Source: Microbacterium psychrotolerans
GTDB taxonomy: Bacteria > Actinomycetota > Actinomycetes > Actinomycetales > Microbacteriaceae
Length of the DNA: 64,000 nucleotides
NCBI RefSeq assembly: GCF_031085295.1
Contig: NZ_JAVFWO010000005.1
Span: 186,001-250,000 of the forward strand
Direction: 5' to 3'
The notes under the pieces: model-generated
What the model was told of the DNA's origin: nothing
The model's input: only the letters and a program-made list of their open reading frames with translations
Database searches by the model: none
Translations under genes and position numbers: made by a program
Shown here: piece by piece, positions 7,135 to 15,725 of the stretch
Position numbering within the stretch: the first letter of the stretch is position 1
Layout: each line of letters opens with the position of its first letter

Positions 7135-8472
7135 ATGCGACGCACCACAACCGCACCGCGCTGGTTGCTGCTGACCTCCGTCGGCGCAGCGACGATGCTG
7201 ACGCTGACGGCGTGCGCGGGACCGACGGAGACCCCCGCGACCGGCCCGACCCTGTCAGACGAGCCCGTGACGCTCAGCTTCACCTGGTGGGGCAACGACG
7301 TCCGCCATGGCATCACCGAGGAGCTCATCGCCGCCTTCGAGGCCGAGAACGAGAACATCACCATCGAGCCGCAGTACACCGACTGGGCCGGGTACTGGGA
7401 CAAGCTGGCGACGACGGTCGCCGCCGGCGACGCCCCCGACATCATCCAGATGGACGAGAAGCAGCTGTCGACGTACGCCGCCAACGGCGTGCTGCTCGAC
7501 CTCGGCACCCTCGGCGACCAGCTGCCCACCGGCGACTTCCCCGAGGCGGTGCTCGGCACCGGCGCCCTCGACGGCACGCAGTACGGCATCCCGGTCGGCA
7601 TCAACTCCTACACCTACATGGCCAACGTCGACGTTCTCGACAGCCTCGGCATCGAGCTGCCCGACGACGAGACCTGGTCGTGGGACGACCTGAACGAGAT
7701 CGCCGAGGAGGTCACCGCGGCCAGCGGCGGCGCCGTCGTCGGCTCGCAGTCGTGGGGATTCGAAGACGGCGGTCTCAACAACTGGCTGCGTCAGCACGGC
7801 GAGTCCCTGTACGCGGAGGACGGATCGCCGGAGGTGACGGCGAGTGCCAAGACGCTCGCCGCCTGGTGGCAGAACCTGCTCGACGTCACCGAGGCGGGCG
7901 GCACCCCCGACCCCTCCGCGACGATCGAGCGCGAGTCCGCGGGCCTCGCGGAGTCGTTCACCGCGACGAACCAGTCGGCCTTCGGCCCGTGGTGGTCGAA
8001 CCAGGTCGCCGCCCTGCGTGAGGCGAGCGGCCAGAACCTCGTGCCGCTGATGGTGCCGACGCCCGACGAGGGCGAGAGCGCGGCGGCCTACTACAAGCCG
8101 TCCATGTTCTGGTCGGCGTCGGCGAAGACCGAGCACCCGGCAGAGGTCGCGCTGTTCCTCGACTTCCTCTCCAACAGCGAGGAGGCGGCGGATCTGCTGC
8201 TCGCCGAGCGCGGAGTGCCCGCGAACGAGAAGATCCGCGAGTACATCACGCCCAAGCTCGACGAGGTCAACCAGGAGGTCGTCGACTTCCTCGACGAGAT
8301 CGCACCGCGCGTCGGCGACGCCCCGCCGGCGACCCCGCCGGGCGGCGGCGCGATCGAGACGATCATCGACCAGCACACGCAGCGCGTGCTGTTCGGCGAG
8401 CAGACGCCCGAGGACGCCGCCGAGAGCTTCATCGCGGAGCTGCAGCAGGCCCTCGACGACGCCGCCATCTGA
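7135..8472 (+). CDS. Carbohydrate ABC transporter substrate-binding lipoprotein
   Basis: 445 aa. A signal peptide ends in the lipobox LTAC (TMLTLTACAGPT), so the mature protein is lipid-anchored outside the membrane. The following sequence (VTLSFTWWGNDVRHGITEELIAAFEAENENITIEP) is the classic start of family-1 solute-binding proteins of CUT1 importers. AAAGGA at 7121-7125 positions the ATG at 7135; an ATG nine bases earlier is too close to it. Third gene of the importer operon. Ends before a series of hairpins at 8475-8587. Confidence 0.9.
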   Translation: MRRTTTAPRWLLLTSVGAATMLTLTACAGPTETPATGPTLSDEPVTLSFTWWGNDVRHGITEELIAAFEAENENITIEPQYTDWAGYWDKLATTVAAGDAPDIIQMDEKQLSTYAANGVLLDLGTLGDQLPTGDFPEAVLGTGALDGTQYGIPVGINSYTYMANVDVLDSLGIELPDDETWSWDDLNEIAEEVTAASGGAVVGSQSWGFEDGGLNNWLRQHGESLYAEDGSPEVTASAKTLAAWWQNLLDVTEAGGTPDPSATIERESAGLAESFTATNQSAFGPWWSNQVAALREASGQNLVPLMVPTPDEGESAAAYYKPSMFWSASAKTEHPAEVALFLDFLSNSEEAADLLLAERGVPANEKIREYITPKLDEVNQEVVDFLDEIAPRVGDAPPATPPGGGAIETIIDQHTQRVLFGEQTPEDAAESFIAELQQALDDAAI

Positions 8473-8474
8473 CC

Positions 8475-8587
8475 GACGACCGGGCCGCGTCCTCCCGAGG
8501 CGCGGTCCGTCGTCCCCAGACCGCACGGGGCCGGACCGAAGTGATGAGGGGTCCGGTCCCGGGCGGGCATGCCGAAAAACCGCCCGG
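8475..8587 (+). terminator. Cluster of three hairpins after the binding-protein gene
   Basis: Stem 1: GACGAC-CGGGCCGCG near 8475-8489 with CGCGGTCCGTCGTC at 8501-8514. Stem 2: CCGGACC near 8531 with GGTCCGG near 8550. Stem 3: CCGGGCGG 8559-8566 with CCGCCCGG 8580-8587. None has a clear T-tract. They may block read-through or protect the binding-protein mRNA from 3' decay, raising its level over the permeases. Confidence 0.6.
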
Positions 8588-8671
8588 CGACCGTCGCCGG
8601 ACAGAAGTATCACGCGCGAATGCGCCGCACCGGGCCCGACGACGCCCAAGATTGAGAGAGGAGGGGATCCG

Positions 8672-10528
8672 TTGACCGAGGTCACATCGCGCCCGATCAC
8701 GATGGCGCAGGTCGCGCAGCACGCCGGAGTGTCGCAGGCGTCGGTGTCGCGCGTCCTCAACGGCGTCGCCACCGTCGACCAGGCGATCGTCGCGAAGGTC
8801 AACCGGGCGGTCGCCGCGCTGAACTACTCGCCGAGCGAGGCCGCGCGCAGCCTCGTGCGGGGGAGCAGCCACACCATCGCGCTGCTGGTGCCCGACCTCG
8901 AGAACCCGATGTTCCAGGGCGTGCTCAAGGGCCTGACCGTGGCCGCGGCCCGCGACGGCTACCGCGTGCTGGTCGCCGACAGCGCGGAGTCGGTCGGCGT
9001 CGAAGCCGACATCGCGGGCGAGGCGCGCAGCAAGTGCGACGCACTCGTGCTGGTGTCGCCACGGATGCCGGATGCCGAGCTGCGCGAGCTCATCCAGCGC
9101 ACCACGCCCGTCGTGGTGGTCAACCGGCGGGTGGACGACACCCCCGCAGCACAGCTCTCGGTGGACTACGCCACCGCGGTCAAGGAGCTCGGCGCCCATC
9201 TGCGCGGCTTCGGCCACCGGCGCATCGCGTACGTCGCCGGACCCTCACTCAGCTACGCGAACGAGCAGCGCGCACAGGGCCTCGGCGAGCTCGCGCGCGA
9301 GTACCCCGACCTCGAGTTCCTCACCATTCCGGCCGGGTCGAGCATGGAGGCGGGCTACGACTCCGCCGACGCCGTACTCGAGACGGGCGCGACCGCCGCC
9401 ATCGCCTTCAACGACCTCGTCGCGCTCGGGCTGATGTCGCGCCTGCGCGAGGTCGGTGTCGAGGTGCCCGAACAGCTGTCCATCGTCGGGATCGACGACA
9501 TCCCGCAGTCTCGTTTCGCCGCCCCTCCGCTGACGACCATGTCGGTTCCGCGGATCGAGATCGGGCGGCAGGCTTGGAATCGCATGCGTCAAGCGCTGGA
9601 CGGCGAGAACGCCGACCACCCCCTGTTCTATCGGCCCGTCCTCGTGGCGCGGCAGAGCTCCGGTCCGGCATCCCACGCGAGCGGCTGGGTGGGTCCCGCC
9701 CGCCCGGTGCTGCGGCTGGGGTCGACCGTGGTCGCCCAGTACGAGGAGGGCGCGACCGTCGACTCGGTGCTGTCGCCCCGGCCGTACCTCGACGCGGTGA
9801 TCTCGCGGACGGGGACCCCGCTCACCGTCACCGAGCCGACCGACCACCCGCACCATCTCGGGGTCAGCCTGGCGATCGCCGACGTCAACGGCACGTCGTA
9901 CTGGGGAGGCCGCACGTACGTGCGCGGCGAGGGCTCGATCATGGTCCCCAATCACGGCCGGCAGCGCCGCGATCGGCTGCACATCGACGGCCACTCGCTC
10001 GACGAGCGGCTCAGCTGGGTCGACGAGCACGGCACGACGCAGCTCGTCGAGGTGCGGGAGCTCCGCTCGGCCGAGCTCGAGAAGGGCTGGGCCCTGCGCT
10101 GGCGCAGCCATCTCAAGGCGACGCTCGACGCCATCACGTTCGGCTCGCCCGCGACGAACGGTCGCGAGGGTGCCGGATACGGCGGCATCTTCTGGCGATT
10201 CGCACCCGAGATCGCCCGGGTGTTCAGCCCCGCGGGCGACACCGAGCGCGACGTGCACGGCGCGGCGACGCCGTGGCTCGCCTTCACCTTCCCCGACCGC
10301 GGCACGACCGTCGTGCTCACCCAGGGCGACGAGCGCCTCCCGTGGTTCGTCCGGTTCGCCGAGTATCTCGGTGCCGGCCCATCGGTGGCATGGGACGAGC
10401 CGCGCACGATCCCCGAAGGGGGAGAGCTCGATCTAGAGCTGACCGCCTACGTTCTCGACGAGGAGCTGGCCGACGCCGCTGCCGTCGAGGCGGCCCTTCC
10501 CGCGCTGCGCGCTCAGGCGGGGCTGTGA
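8672..10528 (+). CDS. LacI-family regulator fused to DUF6807 (PmoA-like) domain
   Basis: 618 aa, nearly twice a normal LacI protein. Residues about 9-55 form the LacI helix-turn-helix (ITMAQVAQHAGVSQASVSRVLNG), residues about 60-335 the sugar-binding dimerisation core (IALLVPDLENPMFQGVLKGL to VEVPEQLSIVGIDDIPQS). Residues about 345-615 match the DUF6807/PmoA-like family, with the DHPHHLGVSLAIADVNGTSY signature. The TTG start at 8672 is preferred over the ATG at 8702 because AGGAGG (8659-8664) stands seven bases before it. GTGA overlap ties it to the dehydrogenase at 10525. It probably controls the importer upstream. The role of the fused domain is unknown; it could be a ligand sensor or an enzyme for the same compound. 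Confidence 0.8.
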   Translation: MTEVTSRPITMAQVAQHAGVSQASVSRVLNGVATVDQAIVAKVNRAVAALNYSPSEAARSLVRGSSHTIALLVPDLENPMFQGVLKGLTVAAARDGYRVLVADSAESVGVEADIAGEARSKCDALVLVSPRMPDAELRELIQRTTPVVVVNRRVDDTPAAQLSVDYATAVKELGAHLRGFGHRRIAYVAGPSLSYANEQRAQGLGELAREYPDLEFLTIPAGSSMEAGYDSADAVLETGATAAIAFNDLVALGLMSRLREVGVEVPEQLSIVGIDDIPQSRFAAPPLTTMSVPRIEIGRQAWNRMRQALDGENADHPLFYRPVLVARQSSGPASHASGWVGPARPVLRLGSTVVAQYEEGATVDSVLSPRPYLDAVISRTGTPLTVTEPTDHPHHLGVSLAIADVNGTSYWGGRTYVRGEGSIMVPNHGRQRRDRLHIDGHSLDERLSWVDEHGTTQLVEVRELRSAELEKGWALRWRSHLKATLDAITFGSPATNGREGAGYGGIFWRFAPEIARVFSPAGDTERDVHGAATPWLAFTFPDRGTTVVLTQGDERLPWFVRFAEYLGAGPSVAWDEPRTIPEGGELDLELTAYVLDEELADAAAVEAALPALRAQAGL

Positions 10529-11634
10529 CCGGACTGCTTCGCGTCGGCGTCGCCGGTGTCCACGGGCACGGTCGCAGCCACGTCGACGCCGTGCTCGCCG
10601 GCGCGGACTTCGAACTCGTCGCCGTCGCCGACCCCCGGGGCGGCGGCGACGTGCCTTCTTCGACCCGCGTGTTCGCCGATGCCGCGTCGATGATCGACGA
10701 CGTCGATCTGGATGTGGTCGTGCTCAGCACGCCGATTCCGACGCACACCGAGCTCACACGGCTCGCGCTCGCGCGCGGCGCAAATGTGCTGCTCGAGAAG
10801 CCGCCCGTGCCCTCGGTCGCCGACCACCACGCCCTCCTGAGCGCGTCGGATGCCGCCTCCCGTGCGGTGCAGGTCGGCTTCCAGTCGCTCGGCAGCGAGG
10901 GTGTGGCCGCTACCGCCGAGACCCTGGCATCCGGGGTCATCGGGGACCTGGTGCACGTCGGCGCGGTGGGGCAGTGGTCGCGGTCGGAGCAGTACTGGCG
11001 CCGGGCGCCGTGGGCCGGCCATCGCGTCATCGACGGACGGCTCGTCGGAGACGGCGTCGTGACGAATCCGCTGGCCCATGCCGTGGCCACGGCGTTCGCC
11101 ATCGCCGGGGCGGCCGCCCCGGAGGACGTCGTGTCGATCGACGCGGACCTGCGCCGCGCGAACGACATCGAGACCGACGACACGTCGTCGCTCGTCGTGG
11201 GGCTGCGCGGGGGCACCCGCGTCGCCGCGGGTCTCGCCGTGACCGCTGCGCGACGCCGCGAGCCGTACGTCCTGGTGCGGGGCACCCGTGGCTTCCTCGT
11301 GTACCTGTACACGCTCGACACCCTCCACGTCCACCTGGACGGGGCGTCGCTGCCGCGCGCGTACGCGTTCGAGCGCATCTCGCTGCTCGACGATCTGGCC
11401 GCGCACATCCGCGACGGCACGGAGCTGCTCGCTCCGCTGCACCGCACCGGCGCGTTCACCCGTGTGCTCGAGGCGATCGTGACCGGACCGCCGGCCACAC
11501 CGATCGACCCGGAGCTCGTGCGGGTCGAGGGCGGCGCCGACGGTGACACCTTCCGCCAGGTGATGGGCGTCGAGGACGCCGTCGAGCGCGTCGCGTGGGA
11601 GGGTCGCACATTCCGTGACCTCGGGCTGCTGTGA
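10525..11634 (+). CDS. Gfo/Idh/MocA family oxidoreductase
   Basis: 369 aa. N-terminal NAD(P)-binding fold starting LLRVGVAGVHGHGRSHVDAVL, with the family signature NVLLEKPPVPSVADHH (the EKP lysine) and an HAVATAFAIAG stretch in the catalytic half. Such enzymes oxidise or reduce sugars, inositols or their lactones. GTG start with a 4-base GTGA overlap to the LacI-DUF6807 gene shows co-translation. Together with the importer it suggests uptake and oxidation of one carbohydrate, but the compound cannot be read from the sequence. The nucleotide loop GVHGHGRSH is richer in His than the usual GxGxxG. Confidence 0.85.
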   Translation: MTGLLRVGVAGVHGHGRSHVDAVLAGADFELVAVADPRGGGDVPSSTRVFADAASMIDDVDLDVVVLSTPIPTHTELTRLALARGANVLLEKPPVPSVADHHALLSASDAASRAVQVGFQSLGSEGVAATAETLASGVIGDLVHVGAVGQWSRSEQYWRRAPWAGHRVIDGRLVGDGVVTNPLAHAVATAFAIAGAAAPEDVVSIDADLRRANDIETDDTSSLVVGLRGGTRVAAGLAVTAARRREPYVLVRGTRGFLVYLYTLDTLHVHLDGASLPRAYAFERISLLDDLAAHIRDGTELLAPLHRTGAFTRVLEAIVTGPPATPIDPELVRVEGGADGDTFRQVMGVEDAVERVAWEGRTFRDLGLL

Positions 11635-11652
11635 ACGAGCGGGGTTCGCTCT

Positions 11653-12699
11653 CTAGCCCCGGCGGGGTCCGACGCCGATGATGGCGGACGCGTCGTCGTC
11701 GACCGCCGCCGTGGAATTGCGCACCACCAGCGGCGAAGCCTCGTAGAGCCGGTTCATCGGCGCGTCGGGATCGTCGAGCTGCCACATCAGCAGCTGCACC
11801 GCCGCCCGGCCCTGCTGGTGCGGGCGCTGCTGCAGCGTCGTGAGCGAGAACATCTCGGCGTACGCGTGATCGTCGATGCCCACGACGCTCAGCCGCTCGG
11901 GAACACGGATGCCGAGCCGGCGGGCCGCGATGATCGCACCCACCGCGACCTCGTCGCACACGCCGACGATCGCGGTCGGTCGGGTGCGCCGGTCGCCCAG
12001 CAGCTCTACGGCGGCGCTGTAGCCGCCGGGCAGCGCGACCTCGGACTGGACGTGACGAGCGGACGCCTCGAGCCCCGCCTCGCGCATGGCGATGCGGTAG
12101 CCGTGCAGCCGGCGCCCGTCGCCGAAGCTCGTCCGGCGCCCGTCCGGATCGCCGCCGAGGAACACGATCTCGCGGTGACCCAGGCCGATGAGGTGCTCGG
12201 TGGCGATGCGCGCGGCCGCTTGGTCGTCGATCGACACGGCGTTCGTGCCGACGTCGTAGCCGCCGACCGCGACCACCGGCTTGCCGAACGCGACCAGCCG
12301 CTCGAGCTCGCGCGCGCTCGGCTCGATGCCCACCGCGATGAGCCCGTCGAACCGCTTACGGGCGAGGAAGTGCTCGAACATCTCGCGACGCGCGGCCGAC
12401 TCCGGCGGCGCGCCGTACAGGGCCAGGTCGTACCGGCGCTCCAGCAGCGCGTCCTGGATCCCCTCGAGCACCTGGGCGAAGAACCACCGGTCGAGCGACG
12501 GCATGACGACGCCGACGGTCTGGGTGCGACCGGTCACGAGGCTCACCGCACTGGTGGTGGGGACGTAGCCGAGCGTTGCTGCGGCATCTCGCACCCGCGC
12601 CCGCGTCGCCGCCGAGACATAGCCGGAGCCGGTGAGGGCGCGGGAAGCCGTCGACTTCGAGACGCCTGCCGCGCGAGCCACGTCGGCGATGCCCGCCAT
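11653..12699 (-). CDS. LacI-family transcriptional regulator
   Basis: 348 aa, normal LacI layout: helix-turn-helix MAGIADVARAAGVSKSTASR (residues 1-20) with hinge helix RVRDAAATLGYVP, then the periplasmic-binding-protein core ending in RLSVVGIDDHAYAEMFSLTT. The start at 12699 has two purine-rich sites (GGAGG and AGGAGG) before it and begins directly with the DNA-binding helix. It is divergent from the AglEFG-like importer genes; a perfect GGAACCGGTTCC palindrome 45 bases upstream of its start and a similar site in front of 12944 make it the likely autoregulated, sugar-responsive repressor of both. Confidence 0.9.
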   Translation of the reverse strand: MAGIADVARAAGVSKSTASRALTGSGYVSAATRARVRDAAATLGYVPTTSAVSLVTGRTQTVGVVMPSLDRWFFAQVLEGIQDALLERRYDLALYGAPPESAARREMFEHFLARKRFDGLIAVGIEPSARELERLVAFGKPVVAVGGYDVGTNAVSIDDQAAARIATEHLIGLGHREIVFLGGDPDGRRTSFGDGRRLHGYRIAMREAGLEASARHVQSEVALPGGYSAAVELLGDRRTRPTAIVGVCDEVAVGAIIAARRLGIRVPERLSVVGIDDHAYAEMFSLTTLQQRPHQQGRAAVQLLMWQLDDPDAPMNRLYEASPLVVRNSTAAVDDDASAIIGVGPRRG

Positions 12700-12743
12700 C
12701 GGGTCCTCCTCGCCTCCGGGGACGCCGCCGTCGCCCAGATTGT

Positions 12744-12755
12744 GGAACCGGTTCC
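12744..12755. promoter_or_regulatory. LacI operator (autoregulatory)
   Basis: Perfect 12-base palindrome GGAACCGGTTCC with central CG, upstream of the LacI gene (start 12699). Confidence 0.75.
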
Positions 12756-12831
12756 GGGCCTCATTGTGCCGTGATCGTCTCGCGGATGCCACCCCGGCTT
12801 TCGGTGTTTACCGACTTGTGATCCACGGGCG

Positions 12832-12860
12832 TTGTGCCGTCATGCGGCATCCCCTACCGT
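12832..12860 (+). promoter_or_regulatory. Promoter of AglEFG-like importer
   Basis: TTGTGC (12832-12837), 17-base spacer, TACCGT (12855-12860). The operator at 12868 begins eight bases after the -10 box, so a bound repressor would sit on the start site. Confidence 0.6.
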
Positions 12861-12867
12861 GAACATG

Positions 12868-12884
12868 GAATCGGTTCCCGATTC
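12868..12884. promoter_or_regulatory. LacI operator in front of importer operon
   Basis: GAATCGGTTCCCGATTC has 7-base symmetric arms GAATCGG/CCGATTC and contains the GGTTCC core of the site at 12744. The shared core points to one regulator for both promoters. Confidence 0.7.
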
Positions 12885-12943
12885 ACACGTGCGGGGCCTG
12901 AAACGCTGCCGGCCCCGCGGACTCGAAGAGGAGGCAGACGAAC

Positions 12944-14287
12944 ATGACTGCACTGCGATCACGTCGTCGACACGGCTACATCGCTCTGGGGATCGCCACC
13001 GTCGCGGCTCTGACTCTCGCGGGCTGCGCCGAGGGCGGAGACGAGGGCGGAGACGGCGACGGCTCGCTCGAGGGCGAGACGGTTGAGATCTCCGGAGGCA
13101 TCACCGGCACCGAGGCGGACTCGCTTCAGAAGTCGTTCGACCAGTTCACCGCCGACACCGGCATCGAGGTCGTCTACACGGGCGACAAGGGGTTCGAGGG
13201 CAACATCGTGACGAAGGTCGCCGGAGGCTCGGCGCCTGACATCGCGATCGTGCCGCAGCCCGGCCTCCTGGCGTCGCTCGTCGGCACCGGCGAGGTGCAG
13301 GAGGGCACGGACGAGGTCTCGGCGAACGTCGACGAGTACTGGGCCCCGGCCTGGAAGGAATACGGCTCGGTCGACGGCACCTTCTACGCCGCACCGATGC
13401 TCGCGAACCTCAAGGGCTACGTGTACTACTCGCCCGCGAGCTTCGAGGAGTGGGGCGTCGAGATTCCCACGACGTGGGACGAGCTGCTCGAGCTCACCGC
13501 GACGATCCAGGAGAAGACGGGCCAGGCGCCGTGGTGCGCCGGATTCTCGTCCGAGGCTGCATCCGGATGGCCGGGCACGGACTGGGTCGAGGACCTCGTG
13601 CTGCGTCAGGCCGGCGCCGACGTCTACGACAGCTGGGCCGCGGGCGACACCCCGTTCACCGACCCCGACATCGAGGCGGCGTTCGACGAGGTCGCGAAGA
13701 TCCTTCTCGACCCGAAGTACGTGAACGCCGGATTCGGAGATGTGAAGAGCATCAACTCCACCGCCTTCGGCGATCCCATCGCCTCGGCGGTGGCCAACGG
13801 CACGTGCGCACTCACCCACCAGGGCTCGTTCCTCACGGCGAACTTCCTCGCCGTGCAGACGGCCGAGGGTGCCACCCCCGACGTGGCGGAGGACGGCGAC
13901 GTGTACGCGTTCCTGCTTCCGGGCTTCGAGGGTGAGCCGTTCTCGGTCGAGGGCGGCGGCGAGTTCGTCACCGTCTTCTCGGACGACGCCGCGACGCAGG
14001 CCGTGGCCGAGTACATGTCGACCCCGGAGTTCGCGGACGCGCGTGTGGCGCTCGGCGGCGCCATCTCGGCCAACACCGGCGCCGACCCGTCGCTGGCGTC
14101 GAGCAAGTTCCTCACGGACGCCATGACGGTCGTTCAGGACCCCGAGACGGTCTTCCGCTTCGACGCCTCCGACCTGATGCCGGCGACCGTCGGCTCGGGC
14201 TCGTTCTGGCGCGGCATGGTCGACTGGGTCGACGGCAAGCCGACGCCGCAGGTCCTGGAAGACATCCAGGCAGGCTACGAGAACTGA
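12944..14287 (+). CDS. Alpha-glucoside-type ABC substrate-binding lipoprotein
   Basis: 447 aa. Signal peptide and lipobox LAGC (TLAGCAEGG), then an acidic Gly/Asp linker. The mature part (VEISGGITGTEADSLQKSF, GGSAPDIAIVPQPGLLASLV) resembles AglE-like binding proteins that serve alpha-glucoside or trehalose/maltose uptake. GAGGAGG precedes the ATG. First gene of the operon controlled by the operator at 12868. Separated from the permeases by a strong hairpin, which fits the usual excess of binding protein over membrane subunits. Substrate assignment is by resemblance only. Confidence 0.85.
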   Translation: MTALRSRRRHGYIALGIATVAALTLAGCAEGGDEGGDGDGSLEGETVEISGGITGTEADSLQKSFDQFTADTGIEVVYTGDKGFEGNIVTKVAGGSAPDIAIVPQPGLLASLVGTGEVQEGTDEVSANVDEYWAPAWKEYGSVDGTFYAAPMLANLKGYVYYSPASFEEWGVEIPTTWDELLELTATIQEKTGQAPWCAGFSSEAASGWPGTDWVEDLVLRQAGADVYDSWAAGDTPFTDPDIEAAFDEVAKILLDPKYVNAGFGDVKSINSTAFGDPIASAVANGTCALTHQGSFLTANFLAVQTAEGATPDVAEDGDVYAFLLPGFEGEPFSVEGGGEFVTVFSDDAATQAVAEYMSTPEFADARVALGGAISANTGADPSLASSKFLTDAMTVVQDPETVFRFDASDLMPATVGSGSFWRGMVDWVDGKPTPQVLEDIQAGYEN

Positions 14288-14303
14288 CGCACCGCGCCTC
14301 GGC

Positions 14304-14339
14304 GCCGGGTCCGCACGCTCTTCGGGCGGCGGACCCGGC
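14304..14339 (+). terminator. Intercistronic hairpin between binding protein and permease
   Basis: Perfect 11-base arms GCCGGGTCCGC (14304-14314) and GCGGACCCGGC (14329-14339), no T-tract. Likely a partial terminator or 3'-end stabiliser that raises binding-protein mRNA relative to the permease genes. Confidence 0.65.
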
Positions 14340-14384
14340 ACCGGGGTGACGTCATCCGTCGGCGTCGACGGGGGAAGGCAGAAC

Positions 14385-15725
14385 ATGTCTCAGACCACAT
14401 CAGCGACGGAGCAGGCGGAAGCAGCGCCGCCTCCCGAGCGCGGCGGCAAGAAGCCGCCGTCGCGGACGACCACGCGGCTCGTCGTCACGATCGGCTTCAT
14501 CCTGATCGCGGCGCTCCTGATCTTCCTCTTCCTCAGCCCGCCGGCACCCGACGCCCGGCCGACATCGCTGGGATTCTCGTTCAACTCGTTCTTCCAGTGG
14601 ATCGGCAACCTGGGCCCCATCGTCCAGATTCCGATCGTCCTGCTGGTCTTCGGCGTGGTGGTCGCGGTCCTCCTGGTGCTCATCGAGTACGCGCCACGCC
14701 AGGGCACGGGCTACTTCTGGCTGCGACTGGTCTCGTGCTTCGCGATCCCGCTGCTGGCGTTCATGATGCTGCGGCCGTACCAGAACGCGGTCATCTACGT
14801 GATCCCGATCGCGCTCATCGCGGGCGGCCTGCTCTTCTACGCCGACTACCGTGCCCGCGAAGGGGCGGGGTATCTGTACCAGCTGACGCTGTTCCTGGCG
14901 CCGGCGGCGATCCTGATCCTGATCGGCCTCATCTACCCGTCGATCGCGACGATCATCCAATCGTTCTTCGACAAGACCGGCGAGAACTTCGTCGGCATGG
15001 AGAACTACGTCTGGGCCTTCACCAACCCGCAGGGGTTCTGGTCGATCATCAACACGCTGATCTGGGCGATCTTCGCGCCCATCTTCGCGACGGTCGTCGG
15101 ACTCGCGTACGCCGCCTTCATGGAGCGCGCGCGCGGTGACCGCATCCTCAAGATCCTGGTGTTCATCCCGTTCGCGATCGCCCCGGTCAGCATCAGCCTC
15201 ATCTGGAAGTTCGTCTACGACTACCGGCAGGGGGAGCAGATCGGACTTCTCAACGCGATCGTGGTCGCGTTCGGCGGAGAGCCGGTGAGGTGGCTGGACG
15301 TCTGGCCGCTCGTGAACACGTTCTGCCTCCTGTTCGCCTTCGTGTGGGCGCAGACCGGTTTCGCGATGGTGGTCCTGTCGGCCGCCATCAAGGCCGTGCC
15401 GGCCGAGCAGATGGAGGCCGCGCAGCTCGACGGCACCAATGCATGGCAGCGGTTCACCAACGTCACCGTGCCGGGCATCCGCACCGCGATCGTCATCGTC
15501 CTCACGACGATCACGATCTCCGCGCTCAAGCTGTACGACATCGTGGCGGTGATGACCGGTGGCCGGTCGAACTCGACGGTGCTGGGCTTCGAGATGGTGA
15601 ACCAGCAGCAGCGTTTCCAGAGCTACGGGCATGCGGCAGCGCTCGCGGTGCTGATCTTCGTGTTCGTCACGCCGCTGATCATCTACAACGTCAGACAGCT
15701 CCGCCGGCAGAGGGAGGTGCGGTGA
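14385..15725 (+). CDS. AglF-like sugar ABC permease with extended N-terminus
   Basis: 446 aa, longer than a standard MalF-type permease. After a cytoplasmic tail of about 35 residues come extra N-terminal membrane segments (TIGFILIAALLIFLFLSP, IVQIPIVLLVFGVVVAVLLV), as in the AglF group; the core follows from residue about 180 (YQLTLFLAPAAILILIGLIY) with the EAA loop MEAAQLDGTNAWQRFTNVTV. The ATG at 14385 is preceded by GGGGAAGG. Stop overlaps the next gene by one base (TGATG). Pairs with the downstream permease to form the channel. Confidence 0.9.
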   Translation: MSQTTSATEQAEAAPPPERGGKKPPSRTTTRLVVTIGFILIAALLIFLFLSPPAPDARPTSLGFSFNSFFQWIGNLGPIVQIPIVLLVFGVVVAVLLVLIEYAPRQGTGYFWLRLVSCFAIPLLAFMMLRPYQNAVIYVIPIALIAGGLLFYADYRAREGAGYLYQLTLFLAPAAILILIGLIYPSIATIIQSFFDKTGENFVGMENYVWAFTNPQGFWSIINTLIWAIFAPIFATVVGLAYAAFMERARGDRILKILVFIPFAIAPVSISLIWKFVYDYRQGEQIGLLNAIVVAFGGEPVRWLDVWPLVNTFCLLFAFVWAQTGFAMVVLSAAIKAVPAEQMEAAQLDGTNAWQRFTNVTVPGIRTAIVIVLTTITISALKLYDIVAVMTGGRSNSTVLGFEMVNQQQRFQSYGHAAALAVLIFVFVTPLIIYNVRQLRRQREVR

